Below, one piece after another: positions 53,534-61,950 of a stretch of DNA of 64,000 nt. Each line of letters begins with the position of its first letter. The first letter of the stretch is position 1. The stretch is from HK1 sp965220535. Its GTDB lineage: Bacteria > Pseudomonadota > Gammaproteobacteria > HK1. Below the pieces are notes generated by a model, which made no database searches, had not been told where the DNA came from, and was given only the letters and a program-made list of their open reading frames with translations. The translations under genes were made by a program, and so were the position numbers. The DNA lies in the NCBI GenBank assembly GCA_965220535.1, contig OZ244833.1:1426001-1490000 (forward strand), read 5' to 3'.

Positions 53534-53979
53534 CGCCGAGCAGGTCGGTCGTATAAGGTGGAGGCGATCTCCGGCATCGACGAGGATCGGGGCGAGGCTT
53601 GCGCCGGATACAACGAAGAAGAGGGAGTGCCGTGGATCGAAAGCCCCACCGACGCCCAAGTGACGCCTAAGTGACGCCCAAGTCCCCTTTCAAGCCCTGA
53701 GCGCCATCAGCGACAAGCCTCCGGCAAGGGCATGCTCGGCAACGAGCTTGGGTGCCGACATGAGTGCTGACAGGAGTGCCGACAGGGGCTCGGACAGCGG
53801 ATTTCGATCACCCCTTATCGGGTCATCTTCTCGAGACATCTTCTCGGGGAAGGATCTCTCGGGGAAGGAGCGCTAAGCGCTGCGCTGCAGCCTCGGAACG
53901 CGGGCATGTCGAAGGGTCGTTTCGGAGGGCCGTTAGGCCCTGCTTCGACAGCCCTGTTTCGAGAACCTTGGGACAACGA
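53534..53979. repeat. 446-bp gap filled with short tandem duplications
   Basis: Adjacent near-copies include GTGACGCC(C/T)AA three times (53660-53682), a GAGTGC(C/T)GACA unit three times (53751-53787), CATCTTCTCG twice and CTCGGGGAAGGA twice (53825-53870). No gene or ribosome site. Same texture as other gaps. Confidence 0.7.
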
Positions 53980-55770
53980 TCAAAAAGCCTCCGCCTCCAA
54001 AGACATCAGGGTATCGGCCCCGGAGCGAATGCTCGCCAACAACGAGGCGGTCGTCGGCAGCAAGCGCCGCACGAAAAAGCGGGCGGTGGCGATTTTGGTG
54101 CGATAAAAGCCGGTGTTATCCCCTTCCTCGCGCGCCAAAGCGATCTCCGCGCTTTCCACCCACATCCTCGCGAAGGCGACATGTCCGAGCAGGCGCAGGT
54201 AGTCGTAGGATGCGCTGCCTATCTCGTCGGCATCGGCGGCGGCGGCCTCCTGCAGCCAAAGGGTGGCCTCTTCGAGCCGGGAAAGAGCGGCGGCCAAGGG
54301 ATCCAAAAACTCCTCCAACTCGGGCCGCCCGCCGCGTTCGCCGATGAAATCCGATACCGATTCGATATAGGAGCGGATCGGCCGCCCCCCGTGCATCTGA
54401 AGTTTGCGTCCGACCAGATCGAGGGCTTGGATTCCGTTGGCTCCCTCGTAGATCTGCGCGATGCGGGAATCGCGTACCAACTGCTCCATCCCCCACTCGG
54501 CGATATAACCGTGCCCGCCGAAAACCTGCAGGCAAAGATTGCAGCTCTCGAAGCCGCAGTCGGTGATAAAAGCCTTGAGCACCGGCGTCAGCAGATCCAC
54601 GCTGTCTTGCGCGGTCTCGCGCACCTGCGGATCCGGATGGTGCGATGCGCGATCCGATTGCAGCGTGAGCCAACCGAGCAGCGCCCTCGATCCCTCGTTC
54701 CAAGCCCGGGCGGTCAGCAGCATACGCCGAATATCGGGATGGACGATGATCGGGTCGGCGGGGGAGTCGGGGGCGACCGCCCCTTTGAGGCTGCGCCCTT
54801 GCCGGCGATCGCGGGCGTAGGCAACGGCATTTTGGTAGGCGAGTTCGGCCTGTGCCAATCCCTGCTGCCCGATCAACAGCCGCTCGTAATTCATCATCGA
54901 GAACATCGCCCGCAAGCCGCGGTGGGGCTCGCCGATCAGATAACCCGTGGCCCCCTCGTACTGCATCACGCAAGTGCTGGCGGCATGAATGCCCATCTTG
55001 TGCTCGATCGACGAGCAGTGCACGGCGTTGCGCTCGCCCCGTTCGCCTTCGTCGCCGGCGATATATTTCGGCACCAAGAACATGCTGATGCCCTTGACTC
55101 CGGGCGGGGCGTCCGGCAGCCGGGCGAGGACGAAATGGACGATGTTTTCGCTCAGATCATGCTCGCCGCCGGTGATGAAGATCTTGGTGCCGTGCACCCG
55201 ATAAGCGCCGTCGGCGCTCGGCTCGGCGCGGGTGCGCAACAACCCCAAATCGGTGCCGCAATGCGACTCCGTCAGACACATCACCCCCGTCCAACGGCCC
55301 TCGACCAACTTCGGGAGATAACGTCGCCGCAAATCCTCGTCGGCATGGCGCTCCAACGCCACACAAGCCCCGTGGGTCAAGCCGACATAGATGGCGAAAG
55401 CCATATTCGAAGACTGCAGCATTTCCTCGACGAAGACGCCGACGGTCTGCGGCAATCCCCGCCCCCCGAATTCCGGATTGGCGGCAAGGCCGTTCCAGCC
55501 CCCGTCGACGAAAGAGCGATAGGCATCGACGAAGCCGCGGGGGGTGCGCACTTCGCCGTTTTCGAAGCGGCAACCCTCCTGATCTCCGCTGCGGTTGAGC
55601 GGAGCGAGCACGTTTTCGCAGAACTTCGCCGCCCCGTCCAACACCGGATCGATCACCTCGCGATCGGTCTCTTCGTAGCCGGGCAGCGAGGCCAAGGAGC
55701 CTTGCGCATCCAAGAGCTCGTGGAGCACGAAACGGATATCCCTTAGAGGGGCTTGGTAGCTGGTCATCAT
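53980..55770 (-). CDS. acyl-CoA dehydrogenase with N- and C-terminal extra domains (DmdC-like)
   Basis: 596 residues, longer than ordinary acyl-CoA dehydrogenases. It starts with the short SYQAPLRDIRFVLHELLD domain and ends with the acyl-CoA dehydrogenase C-terminal extension. Core FAD motifs: TGVMCLTESHCGTDLG, TKIFITGGEHDL, GERGERNAVHCSSIEHKMG and FGGHGYIAEWGMEQL. The catalytic Glu is in AQIYEGANGIQALDLVGRK. This architecture covers 3-methylmercaptopropionyl-CoA dehydrogenase (DmdC, DMSP breakdown) and related long-chain enzymes. Electrons would go through ETF to the ETF-QO encoded at 58.5 kb. GGAGG lies 10 bp before the ATG; the second Met may equally be the start. Confidence 0.88.
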   Translation of the reverse strand: MMTSYQAPLRDIRFVLHELLDAQGSLASLPGYEETDREVIDPVLDGAAKFCENVLAPLNRSGDQEGCRFENGEVRTPRGFVDAYRSFVDGGWNGLAANPEFGGRGLPQTVGVFVEEMLQSSNMAFAIYVGLTHGACVALERHADEDLRRRYLPKLVEGRWTGVMCLTESHCGTDLGLLRTRAEPSADGAYRVHGTKIFITGGEHDLSENIVHFVLARLPDAPPGVKGISMFLVPKYIAGDEGERGERNAVHCSSIEHKMGIHAASTCVMQYEGATGYLIGEPHRGLRAMFSMMNYERLLIGQQGLAQAELAYQNAVAYARDRRQGRSLKGAVAPDSPADPIIVHPDIRRMLLTARAWNEGSRALLGWLTLQSDRASHHPDPQVRETAQDSVDLLTPVLKAFITDCGFESCNLCLQVFGGHGYIAEWGMEQLVRDSRIAQIYEGANGIQALDLVGRKLQMHGGRPIRSYIESVSDFIGERGGRPELEEFLDPLAAALSRLEEATLWLQEAAAADADEIGSASYDYLRLLGHVAFARMWVESAEIALAREEGDNTGFYRTKIATARFFVRRLLPTTASLLASIRSGADTLMSLEAEAF

Positions 55771-56325
55771 CTTCGCTGTCCTCCTTCGAAGGCGAGTCTC
55801 TTATCGATCCCTCGCCTGTTTTTCGACGGGTGTATTTTTCGATGGCCGAAGTATAACGGAAAACACCCTCCGATCGCTTTGGCCGCCCCCCTTTTTCGGG
55901 ACTTCGATTGCATACGCCGCACTGCGACAGGCATCGCCGACATATCGGCTCGTCCACATCTTCGAAGAGGCATATAAAAAGGCGATCCGTCGATATATTT
56001 TTTTATATTTTTTCCAGGAAAATCATCGATCATGCCGGGGATCGACAAGGGTCTTCGAAGTTTATTCCCCATAGAGACTATCTATCTATCTATATACGAA
56101 AATCATACGAAAATCGCAGCGAGAAACCTCTTTGCCCGGAGTCGATAAAAAACGAAAACATAAAAAAGCGACGACGAGAATAATACGAAAGAATTCCCCC
56201 GACACTTCGGCCGCCGAGAATGCAAAATCACGAAGGGCGGCATCGCTCGAAGCGGATGCATGGAAGCGGATGCACGGGAAAGGAAATCGCGATCAATGAT
56301 CTATAAAAAAGATCGTCGATGATAA
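55771..56325. other. 555-bp AT-rich intergenic stretch
   Basis: Lower GC than the rest of the window, with a CTATCTATCTATATA tract around 56080-56095 and A-rich runs. No gene could be supported. It marks the transition from chromosomal genes to the foreign-looking patch that follows and may contain its promoter or integration boundary. Confidence 0.5.
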
Positions 56326-56723
56326 CGACGAGCCTGCCGAGAAGAGCCTGCCGAATCGTCTTCGGTCGATGATATCGGAAGTATAAAATCGATAGCCTGG
56401 GCTATCGATGCCCGGCGCGGTGCAGGCAACCCTGCGGATGCGGGCAGCGTGACCAATATGCCGGCCTGCGATGTCGATACCCTGACAGGCAGCGATGCAT
56501 GGCAGGCGATACCCGCATGGCGCATCGATGGCACATCGATGGCACCCCACCACCTGCCCAGCCTACCTATCAGGCCATCGTGGACGCTGCCGGCCAGCGT
56601 GATGATGCAGGCCTGATGGTGGATGCACGGGGCATCGCTGAACACTTGGGCATCGATATCGCCACCTTGACCGCAGGCAAGCCCTGGCAGCGTGCACTGC
56701 GGGCGGGTGAAGTGGTGGAGTGA
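56326..56723 (+). pseudogene. small gene of unknown function frameshifted by an 11-bp tandem duplication
   Basis: An open frame reads GSIKSIAWAIDARRGAGNPA and GSDAWQAIPAWRIDGT. There an exact 11-bp duplication (ATCGATGGCAC twice, about 56518-56540) shifts the frame to PPPAQPTYQAIVDAAGQRDD and ends LTAGKPWQRALRAGEVVE at 56723. Removing one copy would give a continuous frame. A shorter intact alternative is the ATG at 56499 (74 residues). Another imperfect duplication (GAGCCTGCCGAGAA) lies near 56330. Base use differs from chromosomal genes. Function unknown. Confidence 0.5.
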
Positions 56724-57088
56724 TGAGGGGCATGGGTATGGACACGATGAAGGATGACGCATCCGATGACGATCAGCCCGTGCTGACGCTGACCGCGCTG
56801 CCACGGGTATCGGTGCCCGATGGCGATGGGTACGCCATCAGGCTGGACATGTGGGCAAGGCTGCGGGCGATGCTCTATGAAAGGTGCAGGAATGTCGGGC
56901 GCACGCCAAACGAATCCCGTGCCATCGCTGACCACTCAATCGAGCAATTCAGGAAGGAAGGGCAAAAGCCTGAAGAGGTGATTCAGGAGATACAGGACGC
57001 TGTTTTGGATGGCAAGATTGTGGCTGCTGCGCACTGCCTGCCGGGGCAGGTGGGCGTACCCACCATATTTAGCGATGTCGGGCGGTAA
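56723..57088 (+). CDS. hypothetical protein in foreign-looking patch
   Basis: 121 residues; start ATG overlaps the previous stop (TGATG), a sign of coupling. A later ATG at 56738 after GAGGGG is possible. Sequence: acidic N-terminus (DDASDDDQP), a middle segment RLDMWARLRAMLYERCRN, PNESRAIADHSIEQFRKEG and KPEEVIQEIQDAVLDGKIVA, all likely helical. No family recognised. Partner of the broken gene upstream; the pair resembles small accessory genes of phages or integrative elements, but no hallmark gene is present. Confidence 0.5.
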   Translation: MRGMGMDTMKDDASDDDQPVLTLTALPRVSVPDGDGYAIRLDMWARLRAMLYERCRNVGRTPNESRAIADHSIEQFRKEGQKPEEVIQEIQDAVLDGKIVAAAHCLPGQVGVPTIFSDVGR

Positions 57089-57565
57089 CGTGGTCGGTGA
57101 TGGTGAAGGCCGGGTGGCCCCGGGTGTACGCAGCGAGTGTGTGCAGCGAGTGTGCCCCGTATCGCAGCCTGTCGTATCGTGTCTGCATCGATGGGGCAGG
57201 ACAGGGTGCAGGGCAGGGTGCAGGCAGGGGTATCCCACCCCACGGGCAGACAGGTGAACAGGTTACTTGAATCAGGCGATCCTGCTGTTCACCGCAGCCC
57301 GACCCCAAGCTGCTTTTCCTGTGGGTTTCCATCGTCCGGCGATTTTCGATAGGGGGTGATATGGCCGATCCGGATGTGGATATCTTCGTCCGGCGCTGAC
57401 TGACTATCGCAAGGGCGTATCCATCGAGGATATCGCTTTTGCATATCCGATCTTTCCGATCTTCGGCATGAAAAAAACGCTCTCGGCAGCGAAAAAGGCT
57501 TGCGCCGCGGCCCCGCCGACAAAAACTCGAAGACATCGTTCGGCGGCGCTAAAAGACTCCCGGGC
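57089..57565. other. 477-bp gap with short duplications and gene scraps
   Basis: Contains GCAGCGAGTGTGTGCAGCGA-type 13-bp duplication (57130-57157) and a CAGGGTGCAGGG duplication (57201-57222). From 57361 a frame reads MADPDVDIFVR, and after a frame break ALTDYRKGVSIEDIAFAYP, which looks like a scrap of a small helix-turn-helix protein. No intact gene. Confidence 0.5.
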
Positions 57566-57658
57566 TTAGCCTTGACTCACCCTTGACCGCGCCATTTGCG
57601 AAGGGTCGGATACGGCGGCCCCGGCGGGCCTGTCGCTTTTTTCGTCGTCGTCGCTCAT
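57566..57658 (-). CDS. 30-residue small protein with a strong ribosome site
   Basis: ATG at 57658 preceded by GGAGGAGGAGCG. The peptide is polar (MSDDDEKSDRPAGAAVSDPS then QMARSRVSQG). It starts 32 bp after the stop of the 57691-58305 gene on the same strand. The ribosome site is among the best in the window, which is the main reason to list it. No homologue is known to me. Confidence 0.4.
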   Translation of the reverse strand: MSDDDEKSDRPAGAAVSDPSQMARSRVSQG

Positions 57659-57690
57659 CGCTCCTCCTCCCGTTCCGCCCTTTCGGTCCG

Positions 57691-58305
57691 TCATCGATCG
57701 GCGGGGTCGTCTTCTTCGAGGAGACGGCCGGATGCGTAGATCAAATCCTCGCACGCCTCCATCGCATCGAGCGAGGCCAGCGTGTTGATGATGTCGTCGC
57801 TCCCTTCGGTGTCTTTCCCGGGGGTTCCGATAACCGTCTCCTCGATCGCAAGAACGAAAGACCTCGTCCCGGGGGCCGCGCCGGCGCCTTCGACCGTGTC
57901 GTGAATTTCGTCGGCCAAATCTTGCAGCGCCTCCGAGCACATGCGCTTGGCCGTCTTCGCATCCGGCGCCTGCATCGTAGCCCGCGCCCGCGCTATCGAT
58001 TTCGTCTCTTCCACAATCCGAGGACAGGCAAGGACGCCCCCGGCCTTTTTGATCGCTTCCACATCGAATCGCATCGCCGATATCGCCAAGAACATGATCG
58101 CGTCGCATGCTACGAGGGTTCGGTCTTCGTCGACGAAATCGTTGTCCCTCATCGTCGATCGAAGATGACGCAAGCACTGGCGCCATTCCATGATCTTGGC
58201 CGCAAACTCCTGAATCGTCGCAAGCGCCGTTCCTTGATCGACGGATTTCCGTAGATCGTCCGCGCCCGGCTGGCGGCGGGCTTCGGTCTCGTCCTTCGTC
58301 GTCAT
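57691..58305 (-). CDS. hypothetical helical protein
   Basis: 204 residues with GAGGAAAG before the ATG. Mostly helical, soluble and acidic: ATIQEFAAKIMEWRQCLRHL, VACDAIMFLAISAMRFDVEA, VEETKSIARARATMQAP and ASLDAMEACEDLIYASGRLL. No signal, membrane segment or catalytic motif recognised. Composition is like the chromosomal genes. It is followed by a 30-residue frame and lies between the two foreign-looking patches. Function unknown. Confidence 0.62.
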   Translation of the reverse strand: MTTKDETEARRQPGADDLRKSVDQGTALATIQEFAAKIMEWRQCLRHLRSTMRDNDFVDEDRTLVACDAIMFLAISAMRFDVEAIKKAGGVLACPRIVEETKSIARARATMQAPDAKTAKRMCSEALQDLADEIHDTVEGAGAAPGTRSFVLAIEETVIGTPGKDTEGSDDIINTLASLDAMEACEDLIYASGRLLEEDDPADR

Positions 58306-58456
58306 CTTCTTTCCTCTGAAACACGGGTGCCGTGTCTTGTCCTTTCGAGTCGACCCGCCGGCATCGAAGGCCTCGACGCTGCGATCGGGGGCTCACCGGC
58401 CGGCCGGGGTCTGTTTTCCGCCAGCCGGTGTTTCTTTTCCGAGACGGCAGAGCCAT

Positions 58457-60139
58457 TCACATACCGGGATAGTTCGGACCGCCGCCTCCCTCGGGGACCG
58501 TCCAATGGATATTCCCCGTCGGATCCTTGATATCGCAGGTCTTGCAGTGAACGCAGTTCTGGGCGTTGATCCGGAGCTTCGCTCCCCCTTGAGGACCGTG
58601 CTCGATCTCATAGACTCCAGCCGGACAATAACGTTGCTCGGGGGCGTCGTAATCGGCGAGGTTGACGGTGATCGGCACCGCATCGTCTTGGAGAACGAGG
58701 TGGACCGGTTGATCCTCCTCATGGTTGGTATTCGAAAGAAAAACCGATGAATTGCGATCGAAACTGATCACGCCGTCCGGCTTCGGATAGTCGATACGTC
58801 GATGATCCGCCGCCTTCCCCAGCGCTTCGTGGTCGGAATGGGGATGGTGCAAGGTCCACGGGGCCTTGCCGCGCAGCAGCCAGGTATCGAGCCCGGAATA
58901 GAGCATCCCGCCCCACAGCCCCCAGCGGAAAGAGGGGCGCAAGTTGCGTACGCGCCCGAGTTCGTCCCATAGCCAGCTCTTCTCGAGTCGCGAGCGATAG
59001 CCGGTGAGGGTCGGCGGGGCTTGCTTTGCGCTTTCGTTCGGGCTTTCGCTCGCGCTTTCGTTGGGGCTTTCGTCTTGGACGAGACGCTCGAAAATCGCCT
59101 CGGCGGCGGTGATCCCCGACTTCATCGCGGTATGGGTGCCCTTGATTTTCGGAACGTTGAGGAATCCGGCGGCGTCCCCGACCAACAAGCCGCCGGGGAA
59201 TTCGAGTTTGGGGAGCGATTGGATACCGCCTTCGCTGATGGCCCGCGCCCCGTAAGCGATACGCCTTCCCCCTTCGAAAACGGGGCGGATCTTCGGATGG
59301 GTCTTGAAGCGTTGGAACTCGTCGAAGGGGCTCAAATAGGGATTGCGATAATCGAGGCCGATCACGAAACCGACCGAGACTTGATGATTCTCCAAGTGGT
59401 AGAGGAAGGAGCCGCCGTAGGTTCCGCGATCGAGGGGCCAGCCGACGCTGTGGACGACCCGTCCGAGACGATGCCGCGAGGGATCGACTTCCCATAACTC
59501 CTTGATCCCGATGCCGTAGGTCTGGGGATCGACCCCCTGACGCAAATCGAAGCGTTCGAAAAGGCCCTTGGTGAGGTGGCCGCGGCAACCTTCGGCAAAA
59601 ACGGTGATCTTCGCGTGCAGTTCCACCCCGGCCTCGAAATTATCCTTCGGCCGACCGTCGCGCCCGATGCCCCGATCCCTAGTGGCGATTCCCTTGACCG
59701 CACCGTCTTCGTGATAGAGGACTTCCGCGGCGGGGAAGTTGGGAAAGATATCCGCACCCAAAGCCTCCGCCTGCTCGCCGAGCCAGCGACAAAGGTTGCC
59801 CAGGCTAACGATATAGTTGCCGGTGTTATGCATCTGCGGCGGAAGGGGCAGGCGCAGGGCGTGTTTTCGGGTCAGATAAAGAAAGCGATCCTCGCTTGCC
59901 GGGGTGTGCAGCGGGGCTCCGCGCTCTTTCCAATCGGGGAAGAGTTCGGCCAACGAGCGCGGCTCGATCACCGCCCCGGAAAGGATATGGGCCCCGACCT
60001 CGGAACCCTTCTCGACCACGCAGACCGAGAGATCTTTCCCGTGCTCCGCGCAGAGTCGGCGCAACTTGATCGCGGTGGCAAGGCCCGAAGGACCGGCCCC
60101 CACGATCACGATATCGAACTCCATCGATTCGCGCTCCAC
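58457..60139 (-). CDS. electron transfer flavoprotein-ubiquinone oxidoreductase (ETF-QO)
   Basis: 560 residues. Inner-membrane FAD/4Fe-4S enzyme that passes electrons from ETF to quinone. FAD site FDIVIVGAGPSGLATAIKLR near the start; GTHTAMKSGITAAEAIF; cluster ligands in CPAGVYE and NCVHCKTCDIKDPTGNI, with the family's end GGGPNYPGM. The GTG at 60139 is chosen because AAGGAGG lies 8 bp upstream; an ATG five codons later is the alternative. An ESPNESASESPNESAKQ insertion (about residue 353) is encoded by repeated CTTTCG(T/C)T units and is not typical of the family. Receives electrons from the acyl-CoA dehydrogenases nearby. Confidence 0.95.
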   Translation of the reverse strand: MERESMEFDIVIVGAGPSGLATAIKLRRLCAEHGKDLSVCVVEKGSEVGAHILSGAVIEPRSLAELFPDWKERGAPLHTPASEDRFLYLTRKHALRLPLPPQMHNTGNYIVSLGNLCRWLGEQAEALGADIFPNFPAAEVLYHEDGAVKGIATRDRGIGRDGRPKDNFEAGVELHAKITVFAEGCRGHLTKGLFERFDLRQGVDPQTYGIGIKELWEVDPSRHRLGRVVHSVGWPLDRGTYGGSFLYHLENHQVSVGFVIGLDYRNPYLSPFDEFQRFKTHPKIRPVFEGGRRIAYGARAISEGGIQSLPKLEFPGGLLVGDAAGFLNVPKIKGTHTAMKSGITAAEAIFERLVQDESPNESASESPNESAKQAPPTLTGYRSRLEKSWLWDELGRVRNLRPSFRWGLWGGMLYSGLDTWLLRGKAPWTLHHPHSDHEALGKAADHRRIDYPKPDGVISFDRNSSVFLSNTNHEEDQPVHLVLQDDAVPITVNLADYDAPEQRYCPAGVYEIEHGPQGGAKLRINAQNCVHCKTCDIKDPTGNIHWTVPEGGGGPNYPGM

Positions 60140-60206
60140 CTGCGATTCCTCCTTGTTACGAATCCTTGTTACGACCCCTTCGAAGGGGTTTCGGATCGGC
60201 TCGTTA

Positions 60207-60383
60207 TCACAATTTTTCGGCGAGACGCTGCGCTTTGCGATCCGCTTCCATGAATGCTTGCGGATTATTTACCCATTGCATAGCCATGGCGTTGAGCATA
60301 TCGGTATCGAGATCGCGTTGAAGTCCGCATCGTTGGCATTGATACCGAGACGTTCCCGGTGGACTGACGAAAGCCAATTTCAC
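60207..60383 (-). CDS. 58-residue small protein with a CxxC pair
   Basis: GTG at 60383 with AGGAAGGAG 6 bp upstream; a TTG at 60416 would add 11 residues. Sequence MKLAFVSPPGTSRYQCQRCG then LQRDLDTDMLNAMAMQWVNN and a basic end. The CQRCG pair suggests half a zinc ribbon or a metal site formed by a dimer. No family recognised. It lies at the left edge of the second foreign-looking patch, 68 bp upstream of the ETF-QO gene on the same strand. Confidence 0.45.
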   Translation of the reverse strand: MKLAFVSPPGTSRYQCQRCGLQRDLDTDMLNAMAMQWVNNPQAFMEADRKAQRLAEKL

Positions 60384-60934
60384 ACCGAATTCTCCTTCCT
60401 CATACTCAATGATCAAAGCATGAGGGCAACCATGCCGGAGTCTCCCCTAGCCCGGGATCAAGCACCTGTCATCAACGAGGGAACTCGGTTTTCTTCACGC
60501 CGATTTGCCCTTGTCAAAGCGAATCACGCTTCGCTTTTTCGTCCTCGATAATAGCATCGCAATCGTCAATGTGGACGATTTCAAAGGCTGGGGGCGATTC
60601 AAATCACGCAAGGATTTCGAAGCCTGGCAAAAGCAGCATGGAGACCTATCCGATGGACAGGAATAGCGATCAGCAGATGGCGGGCGGGCCTATGTTTTCC
60701 GATGTTTCTGTATATCCGCCCGATCATCATCGGGATCGGGCGGATGATCGGGGGCATTCGCAGGCCTGCGCTGATGGCCACCGCAGAGGCATCGCAGCGC
60801 ATCCGATAGGGCATCGTGCAGGGCATCGATGCCCGTGGCCATCCGCGCTGATGCAGGGCATCTATGCAAGCCTGCCTATTTTACTATCATGCATAGCCTG
60901 CAATATCGCAGGATACCGATAAGGGATACCGAAC
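60384..60934. other. 551-bp region with inverted and direct short repeats
   Basis: A plus-strand frame of about 65 codons ending at 60666 (ITLRFFVLDNSIAIVNVDDF then KGWGRFKSRKDFEAWQKQHG) looks protein-like but lacks an ATG and a ribosome site; probably a gene remnant. From 60710 to 60860 the DNA has GGGCATCG/CGATGCCC-type inverted repeats and CCCGATCATCATCGGGATCG, which could form hairpins. An AAGGGA box leads into the next gene. Confidence 0.45.
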
Positions 60935-61348
60935 ATGACCGATAGCGATCCGATTCAGCCTCTATTTATCAGGGTGCGCCAATCCAAAATCAAGTGGCTA
61001 AAAAAATACGCCATCGATAACGACACGTCCATCCGCAAAATCATCAATGACATGGTGGACAGGATGATGGCGGATGCCACCCCACCTGCGAAGGCAAAAC
61101 CTGCGAAGCGGGCAGAGGGTGCCGCGGTGAAGGATTACATAATGGAAGGATTGGTAGCAGCCAGGCGGATCATGACGGAAGCCACGGGTGATCTGGAAGA
61201 GCTGGCCAAATCCCTCTACCAAAGCGATCCGCCTGCTGGAATGCATCGGTGGATAGCAGCCTGCGAATTGGTGCTATTCAATATCCATAGCACCATCGCC
61301 AATCTGGAAAAGGCTGAACAGACAAAGGGGGTGGGCGATGAGCGATGA
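60935..61348 (+). CDS. putative ribbon-helix-helix DNA-binding protein
   Basis: 137 residues. The first 45 residues fit a ribbon-helix-helix fold: strand PLFIRVRQSKI, helix KWLKKYAIDNDTSI and helix RKIINDMVDRMMA. The rest is helical (MEGLVAARRIMTEATGDLEE, WIAACELVLFNIHSTIANL). Such proteins act as antitoxins, relaxase accessory factors or repressors. AAGGGA precedes the ATG. It overlaps the next gene by 11 bp. Codon use is unlike the chromosomal genes. Confidence 0.55.
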   Translation: MTDSDPIQPLFIRVRQSKIKWLKKYAIDNDTSIRKIINDMVDRMMADATPPAKAKPAKRAEGAAVKDYIMEGLVAARRIMTEATGDLEELAKSLYQSDPPAGMHRWIAACELVLFNIHSTIANLEKAEQTKGVGDER

Positions 61349-61865
61349 CCTGATCATCAGCCCTGAATACGATTTCTGCGTGGCCTGCGGATGCGCATTC
61401 GATCCGCAGGATGTCGTGCTGCGGGTGATAAATGATCTGTGCCCCGATGGGGTGCCTGACCATACTTGCCTGGCCTGCATTCAGGCGGGGGCGGATGCGC
61501 CTGCGGATGATGCCCCGCCCCCCGATGCTGCCACCATTCGGGCAGATCAGGTGATAGACGATATTGCGCAGGCGGTGGGGCACTACTTGGAAGAAACGCA
61601 GGACGATGATCCACGGATCAATGCCTATCACCATGCCCGCATCGCAGGCACCCTGTCAAAGGCTATATCAGTGATGGCCAAAGGCCTGTTCAAAGATGTC
61701 GGGGATCCCCGCGTAGCAAACACTGAGATGGCCTATATCTTTGGCAGGTGGCAGGGTCTATGGGGCGGGGCAGTGATGTGCAATAACGAAGCCGAAAAAA
61801 TCGTCCGGCAGATCAATGCGTTTGACATCGTAGCCAAAACACAGAGGAGCGATACCGATGGCTAA
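61338..61865 (+). CDS. hypothetical protein with an N-terminal Cys-rich (zinc-ribbon-like) part
   Basis: 175 residues. CVACGCAFDP and later CPDGVPDHTCLACIQAG give two CxxC pairs plus extra Cys, fitting a small zinc-binding unit at residues 14-50. The remainder is helical (ATIRADQVIDDIAQAVGHYL, RIAGTLSKAISVMAKGLFKD, NEAEKIVRQINAFDI). It overlaps both neighbours (11 and 8 bp), so the three genes are translated as a unit. It is not a toxin family I recognise. Confidence 0.55.
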   Translation: MSDDLIISPEYDFCVACGCAFDPQDVVLRVINDLCPDGVPDHTCLACIQAGADAPADDAPPPDAATIRADQVIDDIAQAVGHYLEETQDDDPRINAYHHARIAGTLSKAISVMAKGLFKDVGDPRVANTEMAYIFGRWQGLWGGAVMCNNEAEKIVRQINAFDIVAKTQRSDTDG

Positions 61866-61950
61866 ACCCACTGATCAGCACGGCAGCGCGGATGATGTGT
61901 CGGCCACCACCCGCAGCGCAGGTGATGGTACGCATCGGATCGGCGTTTGA
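61858..61950 (+). CDS. 30-residue frame coupled to the zinc-ribbon-like gene
   Basis: The ATG at 61858 overlaps the previous stop by 8 bp. The peptide is MAKPTDQHGSADDVSATTRS then AGDGTHRIGV. It may be the start of a longer gene lost at the junction with the methyltransferase scrap that follows, or a true small protein. Low confidence. Confidence 0.3.
   Translation: MAKPTDQHGSADDVSATTRSAGDGTHRIGV

Noticed and set aside
55908..56183. 91-codon frame in the AT-rich gap
   Set aside because: Basic, low-complexity translation without a ribosome site; the AT-rich tract alone explains it.
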